Shown here: positions 7,555-14,902 of the stretch, piece after piece
Layout: every line of letters begins with the position of its first letter
Numbering within the stretch: position 1 is the first letter of the stretch
Translations under genes and position numbers: made by a program
Notes under the pieces: generated by a model
The model's database searches: none
Seen by the model: the letters and a program-made list of their open reading frames with translations, nothing else
What the model was told of the DNA's origin: nothing
NCBI GenBank assembly: GCA_955652345.1
Contig: CATPBV010000004.1
Span: 1-23,477, forward strand
Length of the DNA: 23,477 nucleotides
DNA from: an uncultured Solirubrobacteraceae bacterium
GTDB lineage: Bacteria; Actinomycetota; Thermoleophilia; Solirubrobacterales; Solirubrobacteraceae
Direction of reading: 5' to 3'

Positions 7555-8361
7555 TCAGCGGCCGTGAGCGTGGTCCTCCTGAATCGTGTTGCCGCCGTCG
7601 ACGATCAGCGAGTGTCCCGTGATGTAGCTGGCGGCAGGACTGGCCAAGAAGCCGATCGCCGCGGCTACCTCCTCCGTGCGTCCGGGACGTCCCACTGGGG
7701 TGAACTCCCCGCTGCGGCGCTCGTCCTCTGTGCTCGAGCCGGTCGCGATCCAACCGGGCGCGACGCTGTTCACGGTGATCGCTCGCGGCCCGAGCTCGAG
7801 CGCGAGGGTTCGCATCAGCCCGTCGAGCCCTGCCTTGGCGGCGGCGTACGCGCTCGACCCCGCGTTGGCCACGACTGGCCCGGTGACCGACGAGACGAAG
7901 ACGATCCGCCCCCACCCGCGTTCGCGCATGTGCCCGACGACTTCTCTCGTGACGTTGAAGGCGGTCGTCAACGACGTCGTCAGCTGGCGATCCCACGCTT
8001 GCGGGTCGACAGCATGGAGCTCGCCGTCGCCGATCTGCACGCCCATCTGGGCCATCCCCGCGTTGTTCACGAGCACTTCGATCGCCCCGAGCTCGTCGGT
8101 TACGCTCGCGACGAGCGCCGAAACCTGGGCGCGGTCGGTCAGGTCGGCGACGAAGGCCGCGACGACGGCGCCGTCTGCTCGGAGCTCCGCGGCGCGCTCC
8201 TGAATGCGGGCAGTGGTCGACGTGATCGCGACCTTCGCGCCCATTGCGACTAGCTCTCGCGCCGCGGCGAAGCCGATCCCGCTACCGCTTCCCGCGCCGG
8301 TCACGAGCGCCGTGCGCCCACGTAGCGGCAGGTGCCGATCCGCGTCGGATGTATGGCTCAT
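7555..8361 (-). CDS. Short-chain dehydrogenase/reductase (FabG-like)
   Basis: The 268-aa NAD(P)-dependent oxidoreductase has the classical SDR motifs: cofactor loop TGAGSGSGIG (21-30), DLTD, NNAG (99-102), catalytic Ser158, Tyr172 and Lys176 (AYAAAKAG), and a C-terminal TGHSLIVDGG. The cofactor loop has a two-residue GS repeat (GSGSG) relative to the common TGxxxGIG. The substrate cannot be read from sequence; FabG-like 3-oxoacyl reductases and many alcohol dehydrogenases look alike. It lies downstream of the DnaC-like gene on the same strand with a 91-nt gap and could be read through from it, although no functional link is apparent. Confidence 0.88.
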   Translation of the reverse strand: MSHTSDADRHLPLRGRTALVTGAGSGSGIGFAAARELVAMGAKVAITSTTARIQERAAELRADGAVVAAFVADLTDRAQVSALVASVTDELGAIEVLVNNAGMAQMGVQIGDGELHAVDPQAWDRQLTTSLTTAFNVTREVVGHMRERGWGRIVFVSSVTGPVVANAGSSAYAAAKAGLDGLMRTLALELGPRAITVNSVAPGWIATGSSTEDERRSGEFTPVGRPGRTEEVAAAIGFLASPAASYITGHSLIVDGGNTIQEDHAHGR

Positions 8362-8452
8362 CGTTCTGGCGAAATCATCCGTCTGCTGCCTGCCCTCGGT
8401 CGTCCTTACGCGATGATCGACTCGCGCCGCACGGGCTGATCAACCGGCCCGG

Positions 8453-9139
8453 TTATGCCGTCCGCAGGTCCATGCGCCGGTCGTGTCCCAGTAAGGGCAG
8501 CTCGTCGCACATCTCGGTCAGGCGCGACACAGTCCGCTCGGTGATCTGCTCGCAGAGCGCCTCGCGGTCGAGGATGTTGGTCGTGATCACGATCGACCGC
8601 CCATCCTCGTACCGGGCGTTGACGATCGAGTAGAGCTCCTCCAGGACCCAGTCGGTGGTGCGCTCGGCGCCGACGTCGTCGATGTGGAGGAGGTCGACCG
8701 CGGTCAGGCGGTCGAGCAGGTGGACGTGGGAGCGGTCGGCCCGGTGTGTTTCGCGGATTTCGTTCAGCAGCCGCGGCAGCGAGTAGATCGCGACCGAACG
8801 GCCGGCTTGAAGTGCCGCTTTCGAGACGAGCATCGCGAGCGTGGTCTTGCCCGTTCCGACGGGACCCATGAACCACAGACCCCTCCCGGCGTTGAGCTTC
8901 TCGTCGATCGTCTGGGCGAAGCGACGGGTCGCGGCGACGATCGCCGGATCCATGTCGGTGACCGGGGGTCGCTCGAATGCGACGTCTCGGTAGCGCCTGG
9001 GGATCACTGCCGACAGGCTCCGCGCTTTCGCGAGGGCGACCTGCTGCGGACGGCACTGGCAGTTGTAGGCCGTGTTGCTCGCCTCGTCGAACAGGAAGCC
9101 CGACCCGTCGCAGAGGCCGAGTAGGCACCGCGCGCTCAC
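8453..9139 (-). CDS. DnaC/DnaI-like AAA+ ATPase, probable helicase loader
   Basis: The 228-aa protein has an N-terminal cysteine set (Cys5, Cys10, Cys27, Cys29, around DGSGFLFDE) resembling the small zinc domain of DnaI/phage DnaC-type loaders. An AAA+ core follows: Walker A GPVGTGKT (92-99), Walker B DLLHIDD (149-155), sensor I TTN (186-188), and arginines near 202-206 in the ERTVSRL box shared by loaders. Such proteins open or deliver the DnaB ring at the origin using ATP. It is read directly downstream of dnaB with a 52-nt gap, strong context for this role. The IstB transposition helper family is related, but no transposase is nearby. The start is GTG 9139. DciA-type loaders are the norm in many actinobacteria, so this protein is notable. 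Confidence 0.82.
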   Translation of the reverse strand: MSARCLLGLCDGSGFLFDEASNTAYNCQCRPQQVALAKARSLSAVIPRRYRDVAFERPPVTDMDPAIVAATRRFAQTIDEKLNAGRGLWFMGPVGTGKTTLAMLVSKAALQAGRSVAIYSLPRLLNEIRETHRADRSHVHLLDRLTAVDLLHIDDVGAERTTDWVLEELYSIVNARYEDGRSIVITTNILDREALCEQITERTVSRLTEMCDELPLLGHDRRMDLRTA

Positions 9140-9191
9140 GGCGTCGCTCCCCCGCTCCGCGCCGATCCGCGCCGTGCCGGCGCTCGACTGG

Positions 9192-10550
9192 TCATGCCGC
9201 GAACCGATCGCCGGCGTAGTTCATGAACTTCGGGTACTCCTTCTGGAACGTCAGAATCACGTCGCCGACCGGCCCGTTGCGGTGCTTCGCGATGAGGATG
9301 TCGGCCTCGCCCGGTCGCTCGGACTCTTCCTTGGAGTAGTACTCCTCGCGGTAGATGAACATCACCAAATCTGCGTCCTGCTCTATTTGACCGGATTCTC
9401 GTAAATCGGAGAGGATGGGTTTCTTCTCGCCGCCACGCTGCTCGACGGCGCGGCTCAGCTGCGAAATCGCGATCACCGGGACGTCGAGTTCGCGGGCGAG
9501 GCCCTTCAGCCCCCTCGAGATCTGACCGACCTGCTCGACGCGGCTCTCGACCCTGCCCTCGTGTCGCATCAGCTGGAGATAGTCGACGATGATCAGACCG
9601 AGCCCTCCCTCGACCTGGTGGTGCAGGCGCCGCGACTTGGCACGCACTTCGAGCACGCCGGTATCGCTCGAATCGTCGATCCACAGAGGCGCGTCAGACA
9701 GGCGCTGACACGCCGCAAGGATCTTCTGCCACCGGCTCTCGGCAACGCGCCCCTTGCGCAGCTCGTCGCCGCGGATCCGAGCCTGCGAGGCGACGAACCG
9801 CTGGGCCAGCTCCGACTCGGACATCTCGAGCGAGAACAGGGCCACCGCATGCCCCGCCAGAACTGCGTTCTCGGCCATGTTCGTGACGAGTGCTGACTTG
9901 CCCATGGAGGGGCGCGCGGCGATCACCACGAGATTGCCCGGCTGAAACCCTCCGGTCAGCTCGTCGAGGTCCTTGAAGCCCGACGGAGTGCCCGTCAGGG
10001 GCGTCTTGGCGATCGACAGACGATGGAGCTTGTCGGTCTCGTCGTGCAGGATGTCGTGGATCGGCCGGAACTTCTTCTGCCGGTCATCGTGTGCGACCTC
10101 GAGGACTGAGCGCTCGGCCTGCTCGACCAGCTCCTGCGCCGGGCCCTCGCGGCCGAGGACGCGTGCCTGGATGTCGTACGCGGTCATCAGCAGCGCGCGG
10201 AGCTGCGCGTTGTCGCGGACTATCCGCCCGTAATCCCGGGCATTGCCAGCCGCCGGCACCCACCCGGCGAGCTCGTCGATCGTGGCGGTGCCGCCGATCT
10301 CCTCGAGCTTGCCGCGCTGGCGCAGCGTCTCGGCCACCGTGAGGTGGTCGATCTTGCGGTCGGTCTCGTGCAGCTCGATCATCGCCGCGAACACGGCGCC
10401 GTGCTGCTCGCGGTAGAAGTGATCGGGACGCAGGTGCTCCTCGACCAGCAGCCCGTACAGGTGCCGGTCATCGAGCAACACCGCGCCCAGCACTGACTTC
10501 TCGGCCTCGAGATTGTGCGGCGGTGCGGCGAGACTCTGTACGGCGCTCAT
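9192..10550 (-). CDS. dnaB: Replicative DNA helicase DnaB
   Basis: The hexameric 5'-3' helicase of the replication fork is 452 aa here, a usual length, with no intein. The N-terminal domain begins PPHNLEAEKSVLGAVLLD. A linker precedes the RecA-like domain with TPSGFKDLDELTGGFQPG, Walker A ARPSMGKSA (212-220), FSLEMS, Walker B LGLIIVDYLQLM, and the C-terminal SDLRESGQIEQDADLV and AKHRNGP blocks. The ATG at 10550 is preceded by GGAGAG with 5-nt spacing. It lies downstream of rplI on the same strand, the classical order, but a 306-bp gap with tandem repeats intervenes and a separate promoter is likely. The DnaC-like gene follows. Confidence 0.97.
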   Translation of the reverse strand: MSAVQSLAAPPHNLEAEKSVLGAVLLDDRHLYGLLVEEHLRPDHFYREQHGAVFAAMIELHETDRKIDHLTVAETLRQRGKLEEIGGTATIDELAGWVPAAGNARDYGRIVRDNAQLRALLMTAYDIQARVLGREGPAQELVEQAERSVLEVAHDDRQKKFRPIHDILHDETDKLHRLSIAKTPLTGTPSGFKDLDELTGGFQPGNLVVIAARPSMGKSALVTNMAENAVLAGHAVALFSLEMSESELAQRFVASQARIRGDELRKGRVAESRWQKILAACQRLSDAPLWIDDSSDTGVLEVRAKSRRLHHQVEGGLGLIIVDYLQLMRHEGRVESRVEQVGQISRGLKGLARELDVPVIAISQLSRAVEQRGGEKKPILSDLRESGQIEQDADLVMFIYREEYYSKEESERPGEADILIAKHRNGPVGDVILTFQKEYPKFMNYAGDRFAA

Positions 10551-10856
10551 CGGGGCTCTCCGAGTCTAGGTTTGATGCAGGCGGCTAGATCCGATCCATC
10601 CCGCACGCTGCGGGGAGTTCCGCCGCGTGCGCTTGGCGGGGGCGACAAGAGTGCGACCTGGTGGATGCCGGGCTTCCAGAACGATGAGGGTGCGACTTCG
10701 TCGATACCTGCGCTTCCGGCGCGACGAGGGTGCGACCTCGAGCTTGCCGGGCTTCCGGCGCGACGAGGGTGTCGGCCCGTGGACGCTTGCGGCTCCGGCG
10801 CTCCCGTCCCGCGATCTCGGACGAGCCGCGCGCGTCCGCGGGATGACACCTCGGAG
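10551..10856. other. Intergenic region between rplI and dnaB
   Basis: There is no convincing gene in these 306 bp. The dominant content is the tandem repeat at 10644-10801. On the minus strand TAGACTCGG (10568-10560), the same nonamer as in front of ssb, lies just upstream of dnaB. A minus-strand open frame across the repeats encodes only repeat-derived Arg/Pro/Ser-rich sequence. Confidence 0.65.
10644..10801. repeat. Four imperfect 39-40 bp tandem repeats
   Basis: Units are 10644-10682, 10683-10722, 10723-10761 and 10762-10801. Each begins GA[C/T][A/G]AG[A/G]GTG and ends [C/G]CTTCCGGCGC or a variant. Units 2 and 3 are closest to each other; units 1 and 4 have diverged. A partial copy (CTTGGCGGGGGC) precedes unit 1. 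The array is on the non-coding side of both neighbouring genes. Confidence 0.8.
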
Positions 10857-11306
10857 CTAAGCCGCAACAATCATGGTCTTGATCGTCGCCATCACGTCGT
10901 CGGCGACTTCGACCACGACCATGTACGTGCCGGTATGGCGGATCGGCTCCTCGAGGTGGATCTTGCGGCGGTCGAGCTTGATCCCCCGCGCATCGCGGAT
11001 CGCGTCAGCGATGTCCTGGGGCGTCACGGACCCGAACAGGCGGCCGTCGTCGCCAGCCTGCTGGGCGATCGTGAGCACGGTGCGCCCGAGCACGGCGGCG
11101 TTCTCACGCGAGCGCTCAGTGGCTTCCTGCTCCGCCCGCTCGGCGGCTTCCATTCGGCGCTTGGCGGCCTCGATCGATCCCGCGGTCGCCGGCGTGGCGA
11201 GCTTGCGCGGGACGAGGTAGTTCCGAAGGTAGCCGGCGGACACGTCGACCACGGTCCCTCGCTGCCCCAGCGTCTCGACGTCTTCGAGCAGGATCGCCTG
11301 CGGCAC
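10857..11306 (-). CDS. rplI: 50S ribosomal protein L9
   Basis: The 149-aa protein has the N-terminal L9 domain (PQAILLEDVETLGQRGTVVDV, then GYLRNYLVPRKLA), a long connecting helix rich in Ala/Glu/Arg, and the C-terminal rRNA-binding domain with LFGSVTPQDIADAI. L9 sits at the base of the L1 stalk and influences translational fidelity. The GTG at 11306 is chosen because it begins the conserved VPQAILLEDV (family: MxVILLEDV). The long open frame upstream is antisense-type shadow overlapping rpsR. It begins 13 nt after the rpsR stop, so the two are co-transcribed. Confidence 0.95.
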   Translation of the reverse strand: MPQAILLEDVETLGQRGTVVDVSAGYLRNYLVPRKLATPATAGSIEAAKRRMEAAERAEQEATERSRENAAVLGRTVLTIAQQAGDDGRLFGSVTPQDIADAIRDARGIKLDRRKIHLEEPIRHTGTYMVVVEVADDVMATIKTMIVAA

Positions 11307-11319
11307 GGTTCGTCCCGGT

Positions 11320-11649
11320 TCAGCGATCGCGATTGCGGTCGCGGTCTCGGTCGCGATCTCGATCGCCGCGGCCGCCCCCACTGGATTCGGCGACGTAGGG
11401 CAGGAGCGCGAGCTCTCGTGCCCGCTTGACAGCCCGCGCGACCTGATTCTGGTGTCGCCGGCACGCCCCGGTGATCCTGCGCGAGCGGATCTTGCCGCGG
11501 TCCGAGATGAACCTGCGCAGCGCGGAGATGTCCTTGTAGTCGACCTGCTCGACCTTGTCGCGGCAGTACGGGCAAGGCTTGCGCCGGCCCGATGAAGGCC
11601 CCGTTCTTCTGTCACGCCGGCGGACCGGCCTCCTACGCTGCTTTGCCAA
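11320..11649 (-). CDS. rpsR: 30S ribosomal protein S18 with RD-repeat tail
   Basis: The S18 core is clear: KPCPYCRDK (Cys26, Cys29), VDYKDISALRRFISDRGKI, and RITGACRRHQNQ with Cys63, then KRARELALLPYV. The spaced Cys residues fit a zinc-binding version of S18. After the core there is an unusual Gly-rich then RDRDRDRDRNRDR tail (residues 89-109) encoded by a simple GATCGC/GGTCGC-type repeat. In-frame stop codon TGA lies only three codons upstream, so the start must be TTG at 11649. The GGAGG string abuts the TTG with no spacer, which is odd. It follows ssb with a 38-nt gap. Confidence 0.93.
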   Translation of the reverse strand: MAKQRRRPVRRRDRRTGPSSGRRKPCPYCRDKVEQVDYKDISALRRFISDRGKIRSRRITGACRRHQNQVARAVKRARELALLPYVAESSGGGRGDRDRDRDRDRNRDR

Positions 11650-11687
11650 CCTCCATCACCTAGCTCTCTCTGTATCGAATCGCCGCC

Positions 11688-12146
11688 TCAGAACGGGATG
11701 TCGTCGTCAGCGACCCCGGCAGCGACTGGCGGCTCAAAGTCACCGGTATCGATCGGGACGTCGCTCTCCGTCGCGCGGACGCTGGCGGAGAAGCCGTTCC
11801 CGCTCCCGGCGTCATCACGCCCGCCCAGGAACTGCACGGAATCAGCGATGATATCGATCGACTGGCGCTTCTGTCCGTCCTTGTCGTCGTACTCGCTCCA
11901 CTCGAGTCGGCCATCGATCGCGACCGGCCGTCCCTTCCGCAGGTACTGAGAGCAGCTTTCGGCTTGGCGGCCGAACACGGTCACGTTGAAGTAGTTGGGC
12001 TTCTCTTCCCATTCGCCGGTGGAACCGTTCTTGCGCCTGGTGTTGCACGCCACGCGAAGCTTGCAGACCGCCAGGCCACCGCCGGTCGAACGCAGCTCGG
12101 GGTCTCGTGTGAGATTCCCCGTCAGAACTACGCGGTTGATGTTCAT
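11688..12146 (-). CDS. ssb: Single-stranded DNA-binding protein
   Basis: The 152-aa SSB has an OB fold beginning MNINRVVLTGNLTRDPELR and continuing with KPNYFNVTVFGRQAE and the KGRPVAIDGRLEWSEY strand. A Gly/Ser-rich linker leads to the acidic C-terminal tip DDDIPF that recruits replication and repair partners. It acts as a homotetramer coating single-stranded DNA at forks. The ATG has an excellent Shine-Dalgarno, AAAGGAG, 7 nt away. The gene sits between rpsF and rpsR as in most bacteria, but 248 bp separate it from rpsF, leaving room for its own promoter. Confidence 0.96.
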   Translation of the reverse strand: MNINRVVLTGNLTRDPELRSTGGGLAVCKLRVACNTRRKNGSTGEWEEKPNYFNVTVFGRQAESCSQYLRKGRPVAIDGRLEWSEYDDKDGQKRQSIDIIADSVQFLGGRDDAGSGNGFSASVRATESDVPIDTGDFEPPVAAGVADDDIPF

Positions 12147-12211
12147 GCTGAGGCTCCTTTCGAGGTTCGCTTGAAAGCCTGCGCCGAGTCTATGTGCGCC
12201 TCAGGCGGCAA
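12147..12211 (-). promoter_or_regulatory. ssb ribosome binding site and possible promoter
   Basis: On the minus strand AAAGGAG (12160-12154) precedes the ATG by 7 nt. Further up, TAGACT (12192-12187) could be a -10. A TTGCCG (12211-12206) lies 13 nt before it, too close for a normal -35. The rest of the 12147-12394 gap shows only a perfect palindrome CGGCGGCCGCCG at 12352-12363. Confidence 0.4.
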
Positions 12212-12394
12212 TCGGGGCTCTGGCCCGAAAATGGGCAGAATCGTTGCTGGTCGTCAGCTGAGCTGTTACAGGCCGCGACAAAGCCGTTGCAAATCCCGAT
12301 CTGGGTCGATCCTCGGTGCACGCCGCGGGGGCGACTGGGCGTGCCACTCCTCGGCGGCCGCCGCAGGCGCGACCGGGAGCCGACCGGGGCTGGG

Positions 12395-12802
12395 TCAGCC
12401 CTCGTCGGGAGTCGCAGGCGCGACAGATGCCGCGACAGTGGCCGCGACGGGGGCGGCGACCGGGGCGACGACCGGCGGGGGCGACGACGGGGGCGCCGGG
12501 GTTCCGCGACGGACCTTGATCACCCGGAAACGCAGAACGGTGTCCGCGATCCTGAGGCTGTGGGAGAGCGACTCGAGCAGCGCCGGCGGACCGGTCAGCT
12601 GCAGCAGGTGGTACTCCGCCTCGCCCTCGTGCGCAATGTGATAGGTGAGCGGCCGCGTGCCCCACTGATCGTCCCGAATGACAGTCCCTCCGCCGGCGGC
12701 GATCGCCGACTTCACGTCGTCGAGGATCTTCGCGCGCTGCTCCTCGGGCGCGCTCGTCGTGAGCAGCATCATCAGGTCGTAGATCGGCGCGTCGTGTGCC
12801 AT
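12395..12802 (-). CDS. rpsF: 30S ribosomal protein S6 with Pro/Ala tail
   Basis: The S6 core (residues 1-98) shows YDLMMLLTTSAPEEQ, WGTRPLTYHIAHEGEAEYHLLQL and the strand TVLRFRVIKV. It binds 16S rRNA with S18 in the platform of the small subunit. After the core a 37-residue low-complexity tail rich in Pro, Ala and Val (99-135) replaces the short acidic tail of many homologues. It is the first gene of the minus-strand replication/translation cluster. A TGC-TATAGT extended -10 lies about 28 nt upstream of the ATG. The gene is divergent from the YdeI-family gene at 12879. Confidence 0.95.
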   Translation of the reverse strand: MAHDAPIYDLMMLLTTSAPEEQRAKILDDVKSAIAAGGGTVIRDDQWGTRPLTYHIAHEGEAEYHLLQLTGPPALLESLSHSLRIADTVLRFRVIKVRRGTPAPPSSPPPVVAPVAAPVAATVAASVAPATPDEG

Positions 12803-12830
12803 GGCGAAAGGGCCCGTCGGGCGGCGGCCG

Positions 12831-12839
12831 ACTATAGCA
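12831..12839 (-). promoter_or_regulatory. Extended -10 promoter element for rpsF
   Basis: Minus strand TGCTATAGT (12839-12831) matches TGn followed by a good -10 hexamer, 28 nt from the rpsF ATG. No -35 is evident at 17 nt, as is common for extended -10 promoters. Confidence 0.5.
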
Positions 12840-12864
12840 ACGGCGTCTTGGCCCTCTGGACGGC

Positions 12865-12878
12865 AATACTCCGAACCG
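12865..12878 (+). promoter_or_regulatory. Possible -10 for the leaderless YdeI-family gene
   Basis: AATACT (12865-12870), 8 nt, then the ATG at 12879. No Shine-Dalgarno is present. Confidence 0.4.
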
Positions 12879-13454
12879 ATGAGCCTTCACCGAGGCCTGC
12901 CGGTGCTCGAGCTGCCCGACCACGACGCCTGGGAATCGTGGCTCCAGGCTAACCATGCTTCCTCCACCGGGCTATGGCTGCGACTCGCCAAGAAGGCGGC
13001 ACCCGTCACGAGCGTCACGCACTCCGAGGCACTCGGGGAGGCGATCCGCTATGGCTGGATCGACGGGCAGCGGCTTGCGAGCGATGAGGACTCATACCTT
13101 CAACGCTTCACTCCGAGAGGGCCTCGCAGCCAGTGGTCGCAGATCAACCGCGACAAGGCGCTTACGCTGATCGCCGACGGGCGGATGACCGCCGCGGGCC
13201 TCGCCGCGGTCCGGGCCGCACAGCGAGACGGCCGCTGGGAGCGCGCGTACGAGCCACAGAGCCGGGCGAGCATTCCGCCCGACTTCCAGCGAGAGCTCGA
13301 CGGCGACGCCGCCGCCAGGGAGTACTTCGAGACCCTCACGGGCTCGAGGCGCTACGCCTTCCTTTACCGGCTGCATCAGACCACGCGGCCGGAGGCCAGA
13401 GCCAAGCGGATCGCGGCATACATGGAACTGCTCAGCGCCCGAAAGACTCTCTAG
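12879..13454 (+). CDS. YdeI/OmpD-associated family protein
   Basis: The 191-aa protein carries the family's hallmarks: a Trp-rich N-terminus (AWESWLQANHASSTGLWLRLAKK), EAIRYGWIDGQRLASDE, RFTPRGPRSQWSQINRDKA, and the C-terminal helical repeat ending AKRIAAYMELL. Family members are widespread, cytosolic and poorly understood. Some are linked by name to bacteriocin or peptide resistance, but the molecular activity is not established. I chose ATG 12879 because it begins just before the conserved region and has a -10-like hexamer 8 nt upstream; the frame further up runs into the rpsF promoter. The stop codon overlaps that of otsA on the opposite strand through the shared CTAG at 13451-13454. Confidence 0.85.
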   Translation: MSLHRGLPVLELPDHDAWESWLQANHASSTGLWLRLAKKAAPVTSVTHSEALGEAIRYGWIDGQRLASDEDSYLQRFTPRGPRSQWSQINRDKALTLIADGRMTAAGLAAVRAAQRDGRWERAYEPQSRASIPPDFQRELDGDAAAREYFETLTGSRRYAFLYRLHQTTRPEARAKRIAAYMELLSARKTL

Positions 13455-14902
13455 CGCTGCTCGCCCTTGCGGCGGATGTCCGCCAGCTGCTCGTCGACCC
13501 AATCGCCAGGGTTGCGGGCGGTCACCGTCAACTTCAGTCCCTCATGACGCCGGCGGCGCTCCTGCGGATCCATCGTCAGGGCCGCATGGATCGAGTCCGC
13601 GAGCTCCTGGATGTCGAACGGGTTGACCGACAGCGCATACTCGCCAAGCTCCTCGTGGGCGCCGGTGTTCTCGGACAGAATCGAAACGCCCGCGTGCTCG
13701 TTGACCATCGGTCCCTCCTTGGCGACCAGGTTCATGCCGTCGAACATCGCGTTGACGATCAGCACGTCGTAGTGCTTGTAGGCGGCGACGGCCTCCTCGA
13801 GGTCATCACGAAGCTTGAGCTGAATTGGCATCCAGTCCGGCGAACCGTGGCGGTGGTTGACAACGGCCACGACGGCTTCGATCCGCTCCAGGTACTCCGA
13901 GTACTCGGGGACGTCGGTGCGCGAGGGCATCAGCTGAGCGATGAACGTCACGCGCTCGCGGAACTCGGGATGCTGCTCGAGGAACGTGTCGAATGCGCTG
14001 AAGCCGCGGAGCACGTTTTTGGAAAGGTCCGCGCGGTCGACCCTGAGGATCAGGTGCTCACGGCGGCGCCTCAGCAGCTCCTCCTCGAGCTCCCGGGTTC
14101 GGGGCCGCTGCGCGACGGCCTGCACCGCGCGGGAGTCAATCGGCAGTGGGTAGGCGCGAACCCACACCTCTCGTCCTCCGCACTGCACGACGCCGTTGTC
14201 GTGGTCGACGTCCAGATCCAGCAGGTCCTGACAGCACTGGAGGAAGTTACGACGGTAGGAGCGGGTGTGGAAACCGATGATGTCGTTGGACAGGATTCCG
14301 TCGTAGATCTCCTTACGGATCACGGTCGGCAATACGCGCCATGAGTCCGATTGGCTCCATGGGATGTGCACGAAATGGTGTAGGAAGACGTCCGGCCGCA
14401 CGCCGCGGATCAAGCCCGGCAGCGTGTACAGGTGATAGTCGTTGACCATCACCACCGGGTTCTCGACGCCTTCGATCTCCTCGAGCACCGCGCGGGCGAG
14501 GTCCTCGTTGACGACGTTGTAGCCGAACTCGAACGCCTCGGTCTCGTTCCGCCGGATGTCCGGAGCGTTCGAGAGGTCCCACAGGTAATGCTGAATGAAC
14601 CACAGCATCGGGTTGGCCATGATGTTGTAGAAGCGGTCGTAGGCGTCGGGGTCGGAGGCCACGAGCTTGACGAGGTAGTCGCCGCCCCCGGGTGCGGTCA
14701 CGGAGAACGGGCGACCGCCGTTGCGTCCCGCCGCCTCCACGTCCTGCTCGGTCATCGCCGAGGCGATCCAGGTCACGTCGCGGTGTGAGGCAAGCCCGAT
14801 CAGCGCCGTAACGAGGCCACCCGTCCCGCGCCTGATCTCACCGTCGGGGCCAAAGGTCACCGGGCCGCGATTGGAGACGAGTACGAGGGGAGACTCGGCC
14901 AT
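13451..14902 (-). CDS. GT20 glycosyltransferase, trehalose-6-phosphate synthase-like
   Basis: The 483-aa protein resembles OtsA, which transfers glucose from UDP- or ADP-glucose to glucose-6-phosphate. Key regions are SNRGPVTF and the GTGGLVTAL loop near the N-terminus, NDYHLYTLPGLI (154-165), HHFVHIPWSQSD, VDRADLSKN with Arg290 and Lys295 in the nucleotide-sugar/phosphate positions, and DGMNLVAKE (388-396). Several family signatures are altered (NDYHL for HDYHL, HIPW for HIPFP), so the acceptor may differ. The ATG at 14902 shares a base with the stop of the GT4 gene (TGATG), so the pair is translationally coupled. No OtsB-type phosphatase is present in the window. Confidence 0.85.
   Translation of the reverse strand: MAESPLVLVSNRGPVTFGPDGEIRRGTGGLVTALIGLASHRDVTWIASAMTEQDVEAAGRNGGRPFSVTAPGGGDYLVKLVASDPDAYDRFYNIMANPMLWFIQHYLWDLSNAPDIRRNETEAFEFGYNVVNEDLARAVLEEIEGVENPVVMVNDYHLYTLPGLIRGVRPDVFLHHFVHIPWSQSDSWRVLPTVIRKEIYDGILSNDIIGFHTRSYRRNFLQCCQDLLDLDVDHDNGVVQCGGREVWVRAYPLPIDSRAVQAVAQRPRTRELEEELLRRRREHLILRVDRADLSKNVLRGFSAFDTFLEQHPEFRERVTFIAQLMPSRTDVPEYSEYLERIEAVVAVVNHRHGSPDWMPIQLKLRDDLEEAVAAYKHYDVLIVNAMFDGMNLVAKEGPMVNEHAGVSILSENTGAHEELGEYALSVNPFDIQELADSIHAALTMDPQERRRRHEGLKLTVTARNPGDWVDEQLADIRRKGEQR

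Noticed and set aside
8453..9139. IstB transposition helper
   Set aside because: No transposase or terminal repeats nearby, and placement directly after dnaB favours a helicase loader.
10644..10801. CRISPR array
   Set aside because: Repeats are directly adjacent, imperfect and without unique spacers, and no cas genes are present.
10547..10870. 107-aa minus-strand frame across the tandem repeats
   Set aside because: It encodes only repeat-derived Arg/Pro/Ser sequence. The repeats are 39 and 40 bp in turn, so coding phase is not preserved.
13451..13454. Shared CTAG of two convergent stop codons as a regulatory site
   Set aside because: Overlapping convergent stops through CTAG arise easily by chance in compact genomes.
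13133..14344. 403-aa plus-strand open frame opposite otsA
   Set aside because: Antisense to a gene with clear GT20 motifs; its sequence is low-information and matches no family.
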